DNA of 64,000 nt from Paracentrotus lividus (GCA_940671915.1 CALNVZ010003434.1:11027192-11091191), one strand, 5' to 3'; positions 23,923 to 37,029 are shown, numbered from the stretch's first letter. Notes: generated from the letters alone by a model not told the origin. Numbers and translations: made by a program.

Positions 23923-25748
23923 GATTATGCATCGAACGAATAGGCCAAAACCCCTGCTGTTGGAGGCAATATTGGTAAAAGTTCTAATGGTTTTCTGGAG
24001 GGGGGGGGGTCCTCAGGGCTACAGCCCGTAAACGTAAATCTCTATAATGCTATTATAGTACTATTATGTTATTTAGAATGTTATTGAAATAACAAAATGG
24101 AAATATGTTTCAAATCGGTATTAAACATTGTGAGGGCAATCACATGCATTTCACACTTTGCTTTAGTTTACATTCTACTTTGAAAAGGGGGCTCTTTATT
24201 CCAAATACATGTCTTTTAACATGTTTAAGAATGATTAAACGAGTCGTGCATTACCTTTCCCATGTGTTTTGTGAAGTATCTAAATATCGAATTGCATGAT
24301 TGACACGAGAATAGATTTATACACAAAATTACGATCACCATGTTAACTGAATAATTTTTATTAATAACAAAAAAAAAGCCTTGGGAAAACACCTTGGGCA
24401 AATGAAGAGGCTGCAGTTGATTTTTCGGATTGGTCATCTCACTGTCCATCACAAACTTGTAAATTCGAGGTCATCTCTGCCACACCACTAACGTCCAATC
24501 CTATAGCAATACATTAATCTTTGCCACACCCTACCCAGGTCTCAATAAGTGGGTACATGGAAAGAAGTTTCCTTGAAGAAATGCTTAATATGAGCTTTTA
24601 GCTGTTGCTGGTTCTAAAGCCGGTGTATTTCTGAAGTCAATTTTTTTTGGTCCTAAAATGAAATATATACAAGAACGAAGTGTTAGGCCTACTGGTTCTT
24701 TGGATATATTGTGGTCATATAATGTTATGATCCCCTCCATTCACTTCAGTTCACATTTTTCATGTATATCCTTCTATGTATACCTGATAGTTCCCCTTAT
24801 CCCATTTAATTTTGTAATTCGGTATTCATGACTTAAAACACAAAATTGGCTATCGAAGTACACGTGTAGCTAGTAAACCCTCGATGCAAATTCTTCTTGG
24901 GATAAGGCGTTAAGAGCCGAAAGAATGTATGATAATCCAAAATATATATTTACATCTTAGGCATAATAAGGGTGTATCCCGTACATTCACTCGAAAACAA
25001 GGACAGTTTAAACAAAACACAAAAGACTACTATCTTTAAGTTAAATACTCCGAATAGACCCTGCTACCAATAAAAATAAGTGAAGGATTGATGGAAAGTG
25101 AGGGTTTCAGTGAAATTTAACTTCGGATTAGACATGTAAATTCTACATGTCGTCGACTGCATTTCCAGACGGTATAATGGGGCTACTCAGTGTTCAGTGA
25201 ACAATCGATTGGAATGCCTAACATCAAAGACCAGTGATTGTTAAACAACAAAAAGAACAAGCCCAGAACTGCTTGAGCGCGCCATGAAGAAAATACCACT
25301 TTTTGTCTTTTTACAATTCCGCTCGTCCCCCTTCTCACTAGCTCCTTTGTTAGAAGAAGTAAAGTCGAAGGGAGGGGTCATGTTAAGTAGCCTATGGTGC
25401 TCGAGTCTGATCGCTTTTGTTTGATCATGTTGATACCAGAATTCCCTGATTATTAGAATAGAAGCCAGCTTGAAAGCACAACAAATGAAAATTTTCCTTT
25501 GGTATATGCATACTAGCTGCTGGGTTTACAGATGTTCTAAGGATTTGATAAATGCGAGATAATTAAATTAATTAAAATAAAAAATCAGATGAAATGGCTG
25601 GACTGTCTTTACTTTAACATTGTAGGGCCTGTGTTAAAAATGCATTGAAATAATAAGAGGCCTAATAATAATAATGAATTGGGGGCACATGCCAGTTGCG
25701 CCCCGGCCCCGGTCCCTTGATCCGCCACTGAATGATTATGTAAACTTA
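23923..25748. other. Intergenic DNA, no gene recognised
   Basis: AT-rich with a 10-base G-run at 24000-24009. A phrase near 24520-24590 (cccaggtctcaataagtggg...) recalls a dispersed repeat tail seen in other marine invertebrates, but I cannot name a family. A truncated hAT-like end (gatccgccactg) lies at 25721-25732. Confidence 0.45.
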
Positions 25749-26200
25749 CACAGCACATTCAAACACTCGACCACAACCGTAGCTAGCATATGATTTAGTT
25801 ATTCAGATGCATTGAAAAAATATTACACAAATTAAATAAACATAGTAAATATGCATTGAGTCAGAATCAGTGAGCGCAAAAAAGTAATCTTTTGTTGGTT
25901 GTCTTTTATAATTTTGAAGCTGGCTTTAGAGTTACTTAGTTTGTGGCATTTACCAGGGTGACGAGAGCATTGACGCGATAAAATGCAGTCAGTGGGTTAA
26001 GTTGCTGCTTTATTAAGTGGTGGTGGTTGAGGTTTATGAGAAAGATACAGTCCCTTTCAAGGGTTGCCTTTCTTAGAGAAAGATTCATCGCATTACAAGA
26101 ATAATTTATTTGAGATTAATTGTCGTATATTGTCAAACTTTATCGGTTGATAAATGCTTTAAAATCTAGCACACTTCTGATCTGGGACCAGATTATAGTA
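25749..26200 (+). repeat. Direct repeat, copy 1 (about 450 bp)
   Basis: Matches 26955-27426 in the same orientation throughout, for example accacaaccgtagct, catttaccagggtgacgag, attgtcgtatattgtcaaac and gataaatgctttaaaa. By eye the copies differ by some 15% plus indels. No TG..CA ends, primer site or coding sequence, so an LTR pair is not supported. Confidence 0.8.
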
Positions 26201-26954
26201 AAATTATGTAGGCCCTATCATGCCTCATGGAGGTAAAAGAGATGGAGAAACATCTCACTCATTCTCTTTAAAGCCACTTTGATGTCGCAGATATAAAATA
26301 TGCCAGACATGAGTTTCATTGGAATTTTCTCGCAGATTGTAGACAAAACTACAACTACAGAATTACTGGCCAGTTACAAAACGAAATATGCTTTTGTACT
26401 GATAATTTCTTTTCGCTGCCTCTGGTTGGATAGAATGAGCAGACATATCGCTCACTTGACAGGGGAAAGCAAACATAAATGTTGCAATATTTCTTGAAAT
26501 ATGACTTGAAATTACTCGACTGGCCGCATGTGGCCGCATATGTGACACATAACATCGCAAATGAATATATTCCAAAAAACTAATCTTAAATTATTGTACT
26601 GTGGATGTTCGTGGAAATTTGTAAAATGGTGATTTAAAAATTGTCGAATTCTGAGGTATTTCATATCTTACAATTATTATCATACAATATTTCGCCAAAG
26701 TTTATGACATAGTAGGGCTTTGATATATATTCCGTCATGTGTTTAATATCCATATTCTGTGATCAAATAAAACAGAAAATATTCCCAATTATATACACAA
26801 ACTACTTTTCAGATTTCCTATGAAACTTGCGGCTTCACAGGGCGCCAACAAAGGCTACAGTGCACCTGTTTGTACTTCTTTTAAAATTGGAAGCGTCATG
26901 AATTAATTTGCATTTCGTTGTTACTCCATACTTTAAATCTCCTTGCCTATATTA

Positions 26955-27426
26955 AAGCACACTAAAAAAAACTCAACCACAACCGTAGCTCGCATATGAT
27001 TCAGTTAATCAGATGCATTGAATAAGAAATCACGCAATTTAAACAAGTATAGTAAATATATACATTGAGTCAAAATCAGTGAGCTCCTAAGAGTCTTTTT
27101 TTTCTCTCGCTTTTTGTTGTTGTTGGTTGGTTGTCTTTTATTTTGTAGCTGGCTTTTGAGTTACTTCATTTGTGGTATTTACCAGGGTGACGAGAGCATC
27201 GAGTTGATCAAAATGCAACTAGAATTATACTGCCGGTTTATTGAGTAGTGGCTGCGGTTTATGAGAAGAATATAGTACCTTTCAAATTTTGACCCTTCTT
27301 TCAGAAAGATTCATTGGATTATTAAATTCATATATTTGACATTAATTGTCGTATATTGTCAAACTTTATCGGGTGATAAATGCTTTAAAACTTAGCACAC
27401 TTCAAATCTGGGACTGGAATAGTAAT
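26955..27426 (+). repeat. Direct repeat, copy 2 (about 470 bp)
   Basis: Second copy of the block at 25749-26200, about 1.2 kb downstream. It carries an extra T-rich/TTG insertion (27095-27130) that copy 1 lacks. Its age is comparable to neutral duplications; function unknown. Confidence 0.8.
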
Positions 27427-27429
27427 ATT

Positions 27430-29420
27430 CTGCAGTAGCATTCACCAGTCATTCTAGTATAACGAGTTGTTGCATTTTGAAAATCAGAACGCAATTAATG
27501 CGTTCATTATTTTCTAGTGTATACTGTTGGCACATTTTATGGGGGCCGGTGACATTTTATGGATGCAGTCGAGGCATTATTAAGATTCATGAATATTCAT
27601 GAACTTGCTAGTGAAAGCAATTTGATACCCATTGATTATAATTGTTTCCTATAATGATAATTGTTTCCTTAACTTGGCACTTACTATACACCTCTAACAT
27701 CGTAAACATAAACCTAATTCTAACCCTATCGCGAATACTAAGGTTTATGGTCAAAGTGTCATGATGGTAGAACTATGTAAAGTTCTGTATGATGATGAAG
27801 TTGTCATCCGCAAAAAACGCTAATCATCTTTAATATTTGTCCGGATTTACATAAATTCGAGTGACAGTTCATGATAAATATATATTTGTTTTCAAATATT
27901 AAAGACATACATGTTGCATACAATTTTTACTGATGACTTTTCATAAACATATATATATATATAAATTCATGAAATGAATGCATTGGCGTCACATAAACAA
28001 AATGAGTAAATGGTAAAATTGAAGACTGCAGTAGAAAAGAAATTCATTCACTTTTTTCTTAATGGGTTTCTTGAATAAACAAAATCCTTGTCCCAGACTT
28101 TACTCTGGGGCTTATGGTTAAGGTGTCAGCGTTTAACAAATAGAAAACCCACCTTAGACTTAGCCTCCTAGACTTAAATAAAAATTGCTCTTTCGCAGGA
28201 ATATATAAAACACTAATGCAGTCATAGGAATTAAAACATTGAGAGCATGCATGACATATTATCTCAATAGCATAGTTTTTAAAACGTTACTAATGTAATA
28301 AGGATGTCTTTGCTTTTGTTTCTTATTCTTTTCAGTTTGCTCATGACACACACAATAATATTATAACGCCGTCTATACCATAACATTATTTTCAATGCCT
28401 TTATATACATTTTGTTTATGAAGTTTACTTTCAGTCTTCCGTCCCTTTAAACGAAAGGTGACGATCAAAAGAAAATTGCCCAACCTCGGCCTTGATTTCC
28501 AAGATTTTTCTTGTTTCACTGAAAAAATATGAATTTCCTTTATTTTCATGACCCAGGAATCGGCATAGGTGCAAATCAATTGAAGCGAAAAAAGCAAAGT
28601 CTGACTCTCTTTTGTTGGAAGTCGAACTCAAAGACATTTTCCCACGCCCGTCTGTTGATATTTCTATTATTGATCAAAGGAGATTTTAGACTGTGAATGC
28701 ACAGTATAAACGCAAGAAAGTGGAGCGATTTGACACAGGAGGCCCTTGTGTCTTCTGTATTCTCACATACTTGGACAAGGAATAGCAGAACACTGCAGAA
28801 TATAATACATATATGTGTGTGTATATATATATATATATATGCTCTTCCGATCCATCTCCCTATCCCTCTCTTTCTCTTCTTCATTTATATAATTATACTA
28901 GAATGATCATCAAGTCGATATTCAAATTCATTATCTTCGTTTTTGTTTTTGTTACTTCCAGAGAAATAAAACCAAACGAAGTAACAACAAACGCCTGATT
29001 TAGCAAAGCATTCTAAAGTGGTTTAGCTCCATTTAAATCCATGCAACTTTAGTCAAGGAGATTAATCGAAATTCGAGCTCAATGAAGTATTAAGCATTTA
29101 AAATCTCTTTAATTGAATTGTAAAACAAAAACTAGAATAAAGTCATCACGTTAAGAATGTCTAAAGGTACACTGATACAAGGAAAAGTACCATGCCTTTA
29201 ATATCATTAATGGTTTAATGGTTTACATTAGTAGCCGCAAAATGACGTGAAAGAAACGAAAGGACATTTTGCAAAATATGAGTGCTATTGGAATGCATTT
29301 ATTCGCCTGAAATGTTGAATAACCACTTTCTATCTGATTATACACTTTGCGATCTGCACACAATATCCGTTATCTAATAAATCATGGTCCCGACATGACT
29401 GTCCATTTTGTGTCACCAAA
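27430..29420. other. Intergenic DNA, no gene recognised
   Basis: AT-rich with TA tracts at 27950-27962 and 28823-28840. Short open frames on both strands (28373-28884) overlap each other and show no known domain. Confidence 0.5.
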
Positions 29421-29422
29421 TA

Positions 29423-30405
29423 GGGTACATGCAGGTAATATGGGCCCCCTAAGCTCATTTGCCTAATTTGCATAAAATTACGAAATGACATACAGTCTAA
29501 TCTTTGTTTATATGAATCAATAACTACTGCTCTAACTTTTATTGTGAAGAAAAACAATTATCACCAACCCCCCTGTCTGCAATATTCAAATGTTGACGTC
29601 ATTACCAAAGTGCCCATATTACCTGCATGTGCAGGTAATATGGGCACATGTATTTAATGTATGTTTTAAAAACTACAATGACTCTACTATGTCTGGAATT
29701 TGCTTAAAATGTTGAAAATCATTAACTTTAAGATGTAATTTGAAATTATAAGACCCTTCAGTAAATCCTTTGACTATATAATTATTTCATTGTTATGTAT
29801 TTTGTATATTATTTCTTTTTTTAAATATTCTTTAAATATTATTTTCATTATACAAGTCAATATAGGCCTCCTATAAGTTATTTATTTTAATTATATATTG
29901 TGAATATACCCCCAAAAATCGTAGCAAAGAGATTGATGCCTCATCCCAATACTAAGTACCAGAATCATTTCCGCCATTTTTGGTGACCCATATACCTGCA
30001 CCAATGTTGCCTGTCGTCACAGCATTCAATGCCACATTACATCCCTTCACTAAAACAAATTGACCTGTACACGCTAGTAATGATCAAAATAAACTATAAG
30101 CTTACTAAATATACAAAACATTGAGGTTACCCCCCTCAAACACTCTTCACCATCAATTCTGTGAAATATCAAAATTTTACATCAGGGTAAAAAAAGCCGT
30201 AATGTTTTACCTACCTTGTTGGTTTCAGCAATTTTCTCAGAGAAATTTCGGCATCAGATGCTCTCACGACGATATATTTTCGTATACAGTTCATATGACA
30301 ACATTATGGTGCTACACCGGTCACCGGTCACCAGTCGACGGTCACGACATGATTTGCTTCAGGTGGCCCATATTACCTGCTGGCCCATATTACCTGCATG
30401 TACCC
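29423..30405 (+). mobile_element. TA-TSD element with iterated CAGGTAATATGGGC motif, copy 1 (complete)
   Basis: 983 bp, flanked by TA (29421-29422, 30406-30407). Terminal inverted repeats begin GGGTACATGCAGGTAATATG. The motif CAGGTAATATGGGC occurs at the left end (29432-29445) and twice in inverse at the right end (30366-30379, 30383-30396). Internally it forms a perfect 38-bp palindrome (29610-29647: 17-bp arms, ATGT loop), and a degenerate copy lies near 29987. A CRE-type TGACGTCA (29594-29601) sits next to the palindrome. There is no transposase, so it is non-autonomous. The TA duplication fits Tc1/mariner-like or related superfamilies; the family is not identified. Confidence 0.88.
29610..29647. 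repeat. Internal 38-bp perfect palindrome of the TA element
   Basis: The arm gtgcccatattacctgc, a loop atgt and the exact reverse complement. The arms repeat the terminal motif of the host element. The same palindrome is intact in copy 2 (33141-33178) and degenerate in copy 3 (about 39850-39886). Confidence 0.95.
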
Positions 30406-30409
30406 TATT

Positions 30410-31224
30410 TTAGAAGTTAAATTTTAACAGGATATTTCATGAAAGCAATGACCCGAATCAATGTAAGCCTTGTCATATCATTTAATGATAAACCACTGTT
30501 TAAACATAATTTCAAAATGTAAATGAAACAGAAAGTGTGGCAAAACAGCGGTTTATCAGTCGCTGCTTAGAATGCTCAAGCAAAAGTAGTGTTTCCGTTT
30601 GCTGATCCATCTAAACTTTACCCTAAACAAAATGTAACTTTAACATAGCTTTTTACCGTGATCCTAAAATTTAGGTTATGTTCAGAGTTTCAGGGATGCC
30701 ATAGGGATCATGCAATTATTAGAAGTATACTCAATAACAGTCAATACTATATCACAATACAACGTTTTTATTGTTATGATCATTATTATCACAGAGAAGA
30801 ATACCGTTAGTTGTATTTCCATTTGATTCGTTATGGTTAATGTGTCCATGCTCAGGATGAGAACCGTAGCATAAATTTTCAAGTGATTCTATAAATATGA
30901 ATTTGATATAAGGAAGGTAGTTGCGTATCACGCTCCCCCAGGAATCCGTTATTAATGCACATTGTCTCGAGAGCAAAGAACATTTCGTATAATTATCATA
31001 AAATGCATATACGTATGTCATCGCTAATATTGTTCAACTTGTGTTTATTCATCTACAAACATTAGAAATATGACAGATGAATGTAAATATGCATAACTAG
31101 ATTGAAAGATACGAGGTGTAATAACTATGAAAAGTTAATCAGACACACGACATTATTATGCGTGACAAATCGAGAGAGGGCGGTAATCTATTTCAGTAGC
31201 TTTTATCATTGATTATTGATGTCG
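30410..31224. other. Intergenic DNA, no gene recognised
   Basis: AT-rich. The 89- and 66-codon minus-strand open frames at 30682-31021 overlap in different frames and have no recognisable domain. Confidence 0.5.
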
Positions 31225-31234
31225 ATCTTCATCA

Positions 31235-31714
31235 AATCCTCACCCTGGGTTAAATAGGTTTAAAAATGCAGAATAATAAAAGAAAAATATGAGTGAAGGT
31301 TGAAAAAAAATCGACCAAAAATGACGAGTTATGAAATCTAAACTTTTATTTGCTACGTCACATGCGAGCTGCTCTCCTTTGTGTTATGTAATGTAATTCC
31401 GTAAAGTTTTATCTTTATAAGAATTATAATTATTTCACCTGACTTTTGATATATCATCAAACCTTTTTTCATATACATGCCTCTATCAAACTGACAAATT
31501 CCTTTATCACGAACCATTAAAAGGACAAATTTATGGAATAATTACATACACACAAACACACGGGAGAGCTGCTCGCACGGAACGTCACACAATCAAACTT
31601 TAATATTGATAACTTCGCTATTTTGGTCAATTTCTAAAACCTGCACTCAATTTTTCTTTTATTTTTCTGCATTTTTAAAACCCTATAAAATTCCAGGTGA
31701 ACTTCCCCTTTAAG
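31235..31714. mobile_element. Foldback MITE, AGGGGAAGTTCACCT type
   Basis: The two halves are inverted copies. Left: ggtttaaaaatgcagaataa, aaagaaaaatatgagtgaag, cgagttatgaaatcta and gcgagctgctctcc (31257-31378). Right, reverse-complemented: ggttttaaaaatgcagaaaa, aaagaaaaattgagtgcagg, cgaagttatcaatatta and gcgagcagctctccc (31562-31690). The right end reads AGGTGAACTTCCCCTTTAAG with a TTAA; the left end is eroded. A fragment of the same family lies at 56758-56815 in the 3' flank of the PTGR1-like copy A. Confidence 0.75.
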
Positions 31715-31719
31715 CGTGA

Positions 31720-32386
31720 ACATTATTGTCTAGCTACACTACATTAGCGTGAGGGAAAATTCATGCAAAAGTTGATCACGTGACATACTTTCAATTGACC
31801 GTACGACTGACCAAACTTTGCTTTTTGGATGTCAAATAAAAAACACGAGTCAAATGTCCGATTCTTAATCATTCACCAATTTAAATTTAACATTAATTTC
31901 TATCAGGTTCTGTTTTTCCTTGTTCGTTGCGTTTTGTTTTTGTTTTGTTTTTTTGTTGGGGGTTTGTTATTTTTTCAGAATTCGTTTCATGTTGAATGGG
32001 GTCGCATATTTTTTTTCTTGAGGAAATGTTGGTGTGTGTGTGTGTTGTGTGTGTGGTGTGTGTGTCGTGTGGTGTGTGTGTGTGTGTGTGTGTGTGTGTG
32101 GTGATTTTGCCTTTGTATTAATTTTTAAAAGATATAAATCGATAATTTATTCGGGGTGGGTAGGCTTTTTTATAATATGTTTTTTCAGAATTCTCAAGAA
32201 GTCATAGTTTTCTTTAACACGTTTAACAAAACAGATATTTGAATATGGGGGCATCTAGGTCTTGGGAATTGTTTATTGTAATTAGTAGTGAATGTTCTAT
32301 CATACAAAAATACAAGATTATATGAATCCAAAATACTAAATTATCCCTCTCTTTCACATGCACTCGGGATAATAAAATATGTGTAG
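31720..32386. other. Intergenic DNA with GT microsatellite
   Basis: T-rich sequence with a GT tract (32031-32101). No gene recognised. Confidence 0.5.
32031..32101. repeat. (GT)n microsatellite
   Basis: TG dinucleotide tract with several GGT/CGT interruptions. Confidence 0.95.
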
Positions 32387-33353
32387 TAGGGTACATGCAG
32401 GTAATATGGGCCAGCAGGTAATATGCGCCACCTGAAGCAAATCATGTCGTGACCGTCGACCGGTGACCGGTGTGAGCGCCATAATGTTGTTCATATGAAC
32501 TATATACGAAAATCTATCGTCGTGAGAGCATCTGATGCCGAAATTTCTCTGAGAAAATTGCTGAAAAACAACAAGGTAGGTAAAACTTACGGCACTTTTT
32601 TTACCCTGATGTAAAATTTGATATTTCACAGAATGTGATGGTGAAAGAGTGTTTGAGGGGGTAACCTCAATTGTTTGTATATTTAGTAAGCTTATAGTTT
32701 CATTTTGATCATACTAGCGTGTACAGGTCAATTTATTGCAGTGAAGGGGTGAAATGTGGCATTGAATACTTGCCTGACATAACAACATTAGTGCAGGTAA
32801 TATGGGCCGTCCAAAATGGCGGAAATGATTCTGGTACTTAGCATTGGGATGAGGCACCAATCTCTTTGCTACGATTTTTTTTTGGTATATACACAGTATA
32901 TAATTAACATAAATAACTTATTATAGGCCTATATTGATTTGTATAATGAAAATAATATTTAAATTATATTTAAAAAGAAATAATATACAAAATACAAAAC
33001 AATGAAATATATAGTAAAAGTATTTACCGAAGGGTCTTATAATTTCAAATGATATCTTAAAGTTCATGATTTTTAACATTTTAAGCAAATTCCAGACATA
33101 GTAGAGTCCTTGTAGTTTTTAAAATATACATTAAATACATGTGCCCATATTACCTGCACATGCAGGTAATATGGGCACTTTGGTGATGACGTCAACATTT
33201 TGATATTGCAGACGGGGGGGGGGGGTTGGTGATAATTCTTTTTCTTCACAATAAAAGTTAGAGCAGTAGGTATTGATTCATAAACAAAGATTAGACTGTG
33301 TGTCATTTTGTACTTTTTTACAAATTAGGCAAATGAGCTTAGGGGGCCCATAT

Positions 33354-35931
33354 ACTTATATTATATAATATAATGATACAGCGGGACAAGAAATTAAAGA
33401 AGTTTATGAAATCAAATTCTGAGGTTGATTGGAGTATGTATAAAAAACTTAAGAATAAAGTCAACAATGGCTAGTTAAATGCAATAAAAAAGAATATTTA
33501 CCATAAGAAAATTTTGAATTGGTAAAATAACAGTGGTGAACTATGGAAATGTATCAAAGAAATATTACGGCAAAGGTAAACTCCTTTAAATAAATAGTAG
33601 TCGACAAACAATGAAATTAATGAACCGATTTCTATTGCAAATCACTTTATAATTATTTATATCAGTTACAAAGGACTTGATTAATAATTCTGATAACAGA
33701 GGAACATGCGACAGTCAGGTGTTCCCTCACACACAATTTACCTCAGGAAAGTGTAATCTTTTGACTTACCTATTGTAAATTATGATATTGTTTTTAAATG
33801 CCTATAGTGTTAAACAAAAAGCTTCTTGTGGTTTAGATGGCATAAGCTATAAAATACTTAAATTAAGTGGTGAATGTGTGATTCCCCTCACTTGTGAGTT
33901 TGATAATATATCATTTTTTATCTTGTTGTTTTCCTCGTGAATGGAAAGAAGCTAAAATTTTACCTCTTCATAAAAAAGGAAGTTTTGAAGAAATGAACAA
34001 TTTCCGACTATATCTGTCTTGAGTGTAATATCTAAAATTATTGAAAAGATTGTTTAACAAAGAATTAGAATTATTTTTGAATGAATCTGATATACTATCA
34101 GAAAAATCAATTCGGATTTAGAAAAAATCATTCTACTTGAAACAGCCTTAGTTTATATGGTCAATGATTGGTAATGCTAGTTTAATAATGGCAAATAATT
34201 GGTGTTTATGTTCATGTATTGATTTGAGAAAACGTTTGATCCTCGTAGATTTTGAATTGTTATTACATAAAATTAAAACACCATGGTTTTTTCTGCAAAT
34301 GCACATAAGTGTTTCATTCTTTATTATTTGATAGAACCCAACGAGTTGAGTGTAAATGGAACTTCTGTCCATAAGCAGAGCAAACATGTAATAGGGTGTT
34401 CCTCAGGGTTATCTTAGGGCCCGAAATTTTTTCAATATTTATAAATGATATGGCCTAAGGTTCTAAAACATTCCAAAATTGTTATGTAATGCAGATGCAT
34501 ACATCGATATATGTGGAAGTACAAACTTTTAATTGAAAATAACAAAACAAATTAGAAGAAGATTTAATATATATTGTTGACTGTTTAGAAAAAAATCGTA
34601 TGATGATAAATTATGAGAAAACTAAATGCATGCTAGTTGGTACGCGAGCTAGATTATCACATTATAATAATACCCACTTTTAATATAAATTGTAATAACA
34701 ATAGTGTTAAGCAAGTTTTTTCTTTTGAATGTTTAGGTGTGATGATAGATAATACCTTTCATGGAAGGAACATGTTTCAAGGTATCGAATAAAAGTTAGT
34801 AAAGAATATTGGTGTGATAAGAAGATTAAGTAATTATGTTAATCAAAATACTTTACTTACCATGTATAATGCTATGGTTATGCCCATACTTGATTATGTT
34901 GTTTGTTTGTTTGGGGGGATAGATATAAGGACGATACAGGTAGATTAAACAAGTTACAGAAAGGGCTGCAAGAATAATTTTAAAAGCAGATTTTATGACT
35001 CCTTCTGATACATTATTCACTCTTTAAATTTGATGCGCTTTGAACATAGAGTTCTTTATTTCCAATATTTGTTGATGTTTAAATGTATGAAAGGTATGGC
35101 CCCCTCATGTTTGAATAAAATGTTTAAGTTTAGAAAAGCCTACACACGTATGGAACTAGATCATCGTCTCAAAATAATTACATTCCCTAAATGTAATGTA
35201 GAATCGTTTAAACATTCTTTTCATTTTTTAGCCGTCTCACTCTGAAACAATTTAGAACCATCATGCCAAATATTCAAACTCTTGCATCTTTCCGACAATA
35301 TATTTGAATTAATTCATTTATCTTCATTCTAGCACAATTTTCTCATAAGTTTAAAGTTCTTATTTCTTTTTACCCCAACTTGTAGTATGTTTATTTCATT
35401 TTTGATCACTTTTGTTGGTGACCCCCCCCGCCCCCCCCCCCCCCCCCCTACACCCGCAATCCCCACCGCGCCCCGCCCGCTGCCCCCCCACCCCCCCCTC
35501 CACGGCCACCCCCCCCCCACCCCCCCACCCCCCCCCCCCCGCCGACACCCCCACCCACCCCCCCCTCCCCCTACGCCCCCGACTTCAATTCACCCCACCC
35601 CCCACCCCGCTCCCCCCTCCCCCCCCACCCATCCACCCTGCCCGCCCCCGACCCCCCCCACTCCCCCCCCTACCCCCTCCCATCCCCCCCCCCCTCCCCC
35701 CCCCTCCGCCCCCCCCACCCCCCTCCTCGCCCCCTCCCCTATTGTATGAAATGTGTATATATTTATACTTTAATAAATTATGTTGATATACCGTAACGAT
35801 GTCTTAATGTATCGATTTTGTATTTTTATGTGTAAATATTTGCAGACCCCCTAAGGAGAGTTGCAACTTCTGTGTGATGCGGTGTCCTGCTAAAAATTTG
35901 TGAATAGAATAAATAAAAATAAATAATAATA
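33354..35931 (+). mobile_element. Decayed CR1/jockey-type non-LTR retrotransposon inserted in TA element copy 2
   Basis: Frame-shifted remnants of a reverse transcriptase are readable. CGLDGISYKILKL lies near 33828; KIIEKIV follows near 34033; a degraded catalytic box reads NADAY where YADD is expected (about 34489). Then come FGVMIDN-like and KNIGVIRRLSNYV segments (34735-34840), MVMPILDYV (about 34875), and the C-terminal MRFEHRVLYFQYLLMFKCMKG block (35030-35100, read in two parts). Order and spacing fit the reverse-transcriptase domain of CR1/jockey-clade LINEs. The 3' end has an aataaataaaaataaataat tail at 35908-35930. The 3' UTR contains a 330-bp C-rich tract. Multiple stops and frameshifts make it dead, and the 5' part (endonuclease) is absent. 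Confidence 0.78.
35420..35747. repeat. 330-bp C-rich low-complexity tract
   Basis: Almost pure cytosine with scattered A, T and G (CCACCC, CCCTCC). It lies in the 3' UTR of the LINE remnant and gives spurious poly-proline open frames of 120-124 codons. Its length and base composition are suspicious for a sequencing or assembly artefact or an expanded C tract. Confidence 0.9.
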
Positions 35932-35951
35932 ATTACGCTGCATGTACTCTA

Positions 35952-37020
35952 CTATATATTTATAATTGAAGGTGTATTTTTGATACAGTAACCACCTAGT
36001 GGTTTTGCCTTTCCCCTCATCTATCTCCCTTGCCCCCCCATCCTCCTCCTCTCTCGTCTCTATCTATCTCTGTACTTTCTGCTCATCTCCCCTTCAACGT
36101 GCATAGCCATTTTTACATTTCTATTTTCCATGTCCCTCTCTGTCTCTCTGTCTCTCTGTCTCTCTCTTTCTTTCTTTCTCTCTCATTCTCATTCTCTCTC
36201 TCTCTTCGTAAATATTTTGTCTCCCTCTCTGTCTAATAGTTGCACGACGAAGCATAAACAAGTTCAATGATAATACAAACAATGTACAAATTGGTTTCTA
36301 AGTAGTAATAACATTTTATTGGTTTGCTTAGTTTATGTTAAAGTTACCAATGTCTCTATTGTATAAGCAATAATAAATATCTTAGATTTAAAAGATAACA
36401 AAAATAGGAAAAAAAGGAAATAAAATATCGAAAGAGTGAGATTTAGGGAAAAATAAAAGATACTGAAAAGGTATAAGAGGGTACATGATGGACGGAAGTA
36501 CGATATAATAAATGCGTTATATTACTTTATACATGTTATACAAGTTACAAATGCGTATGCAGGTATGTGTCAATGTATAGAATGAATATTAGAAACAAAA
36601 ACTTTGGGAAACTATTAATACATATACGCTGATGTGGTAAAAGAAAAAAATATATAAGTCTTTATAGTTATAAAACAATAATATTTAATGTTACCTATGA
36701 CGTTTCTTTTCAACATGTGGATTCAGATAAATATTTTTTAGAATAAGAAAGATTTTGTCGATACATGTTCCCAATTTATATAATATGCGGCAAAGGTCAT
36801 GTCAAAATAGTTTGAAAGCAATTTAGAACAATTTTGGGGGGTTTATGTTTCGTTCCTACTTACATCCCCATGCAACAGTTTGTTACGAGTTAATTTGATT
36901 ACGATTTGTATACTAACATTATTTCATTATCATGCACTATAACAGCAATCTGATAATTTGGATTACACAGACGAGTTGGAAGATACATTGAGAGTACATG
37001 GGTTTGGGGGAAGAACACCG
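35952..37020. other. Intergenic DNA, no gene recognised
   Basis: It includes a TC/TCTG pyrimidine tract (about 36130-36235). The remainder is AT-rich without recognisable features. Confidence 0.5.
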
Positions 37021-37029
37021 ATTAGGGTT

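Larger units (their letters stand above)
32389..35949 (-). mobile_element. TA-TSD CAGGTAATATGGGC element, copy 2 (split by a LINE)
   Basis: Same family as 29423-30405 but in reverse orientation. It starts GGGTACATGCAGG at 32389 after TA (32387-32388), with a second terminal motif (aggtaatatgcgcc), a subterminal motif at 32794-32807, the intact 38-bp palindrome at 33141-33178 and TGACGTCA beside it. The far TIR is interrupted after cccatat (about 33353) and resumes as attac-gctgcatgtactc at 35932-35949, followed by TA. The 2.6 kb between is a LINE, so it inserted within the terminal repeat. Confidence 0.82.

Noticed and set aside
25749-27426. LTR retrotransposon with 450-bp LTRs and a 750-bp interior
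   Set aside because: The repeats lack TG..CA ends, primer-binding site, polypurine tract and target duplication, and the interior has no coding remnant.
35387-35786. Two poly-proline open frames of 120 and 124 codons
   Set aside because: They arise from the C-rich tract in the LINE 3' UTR; no complex sequence and no conservation of frame.
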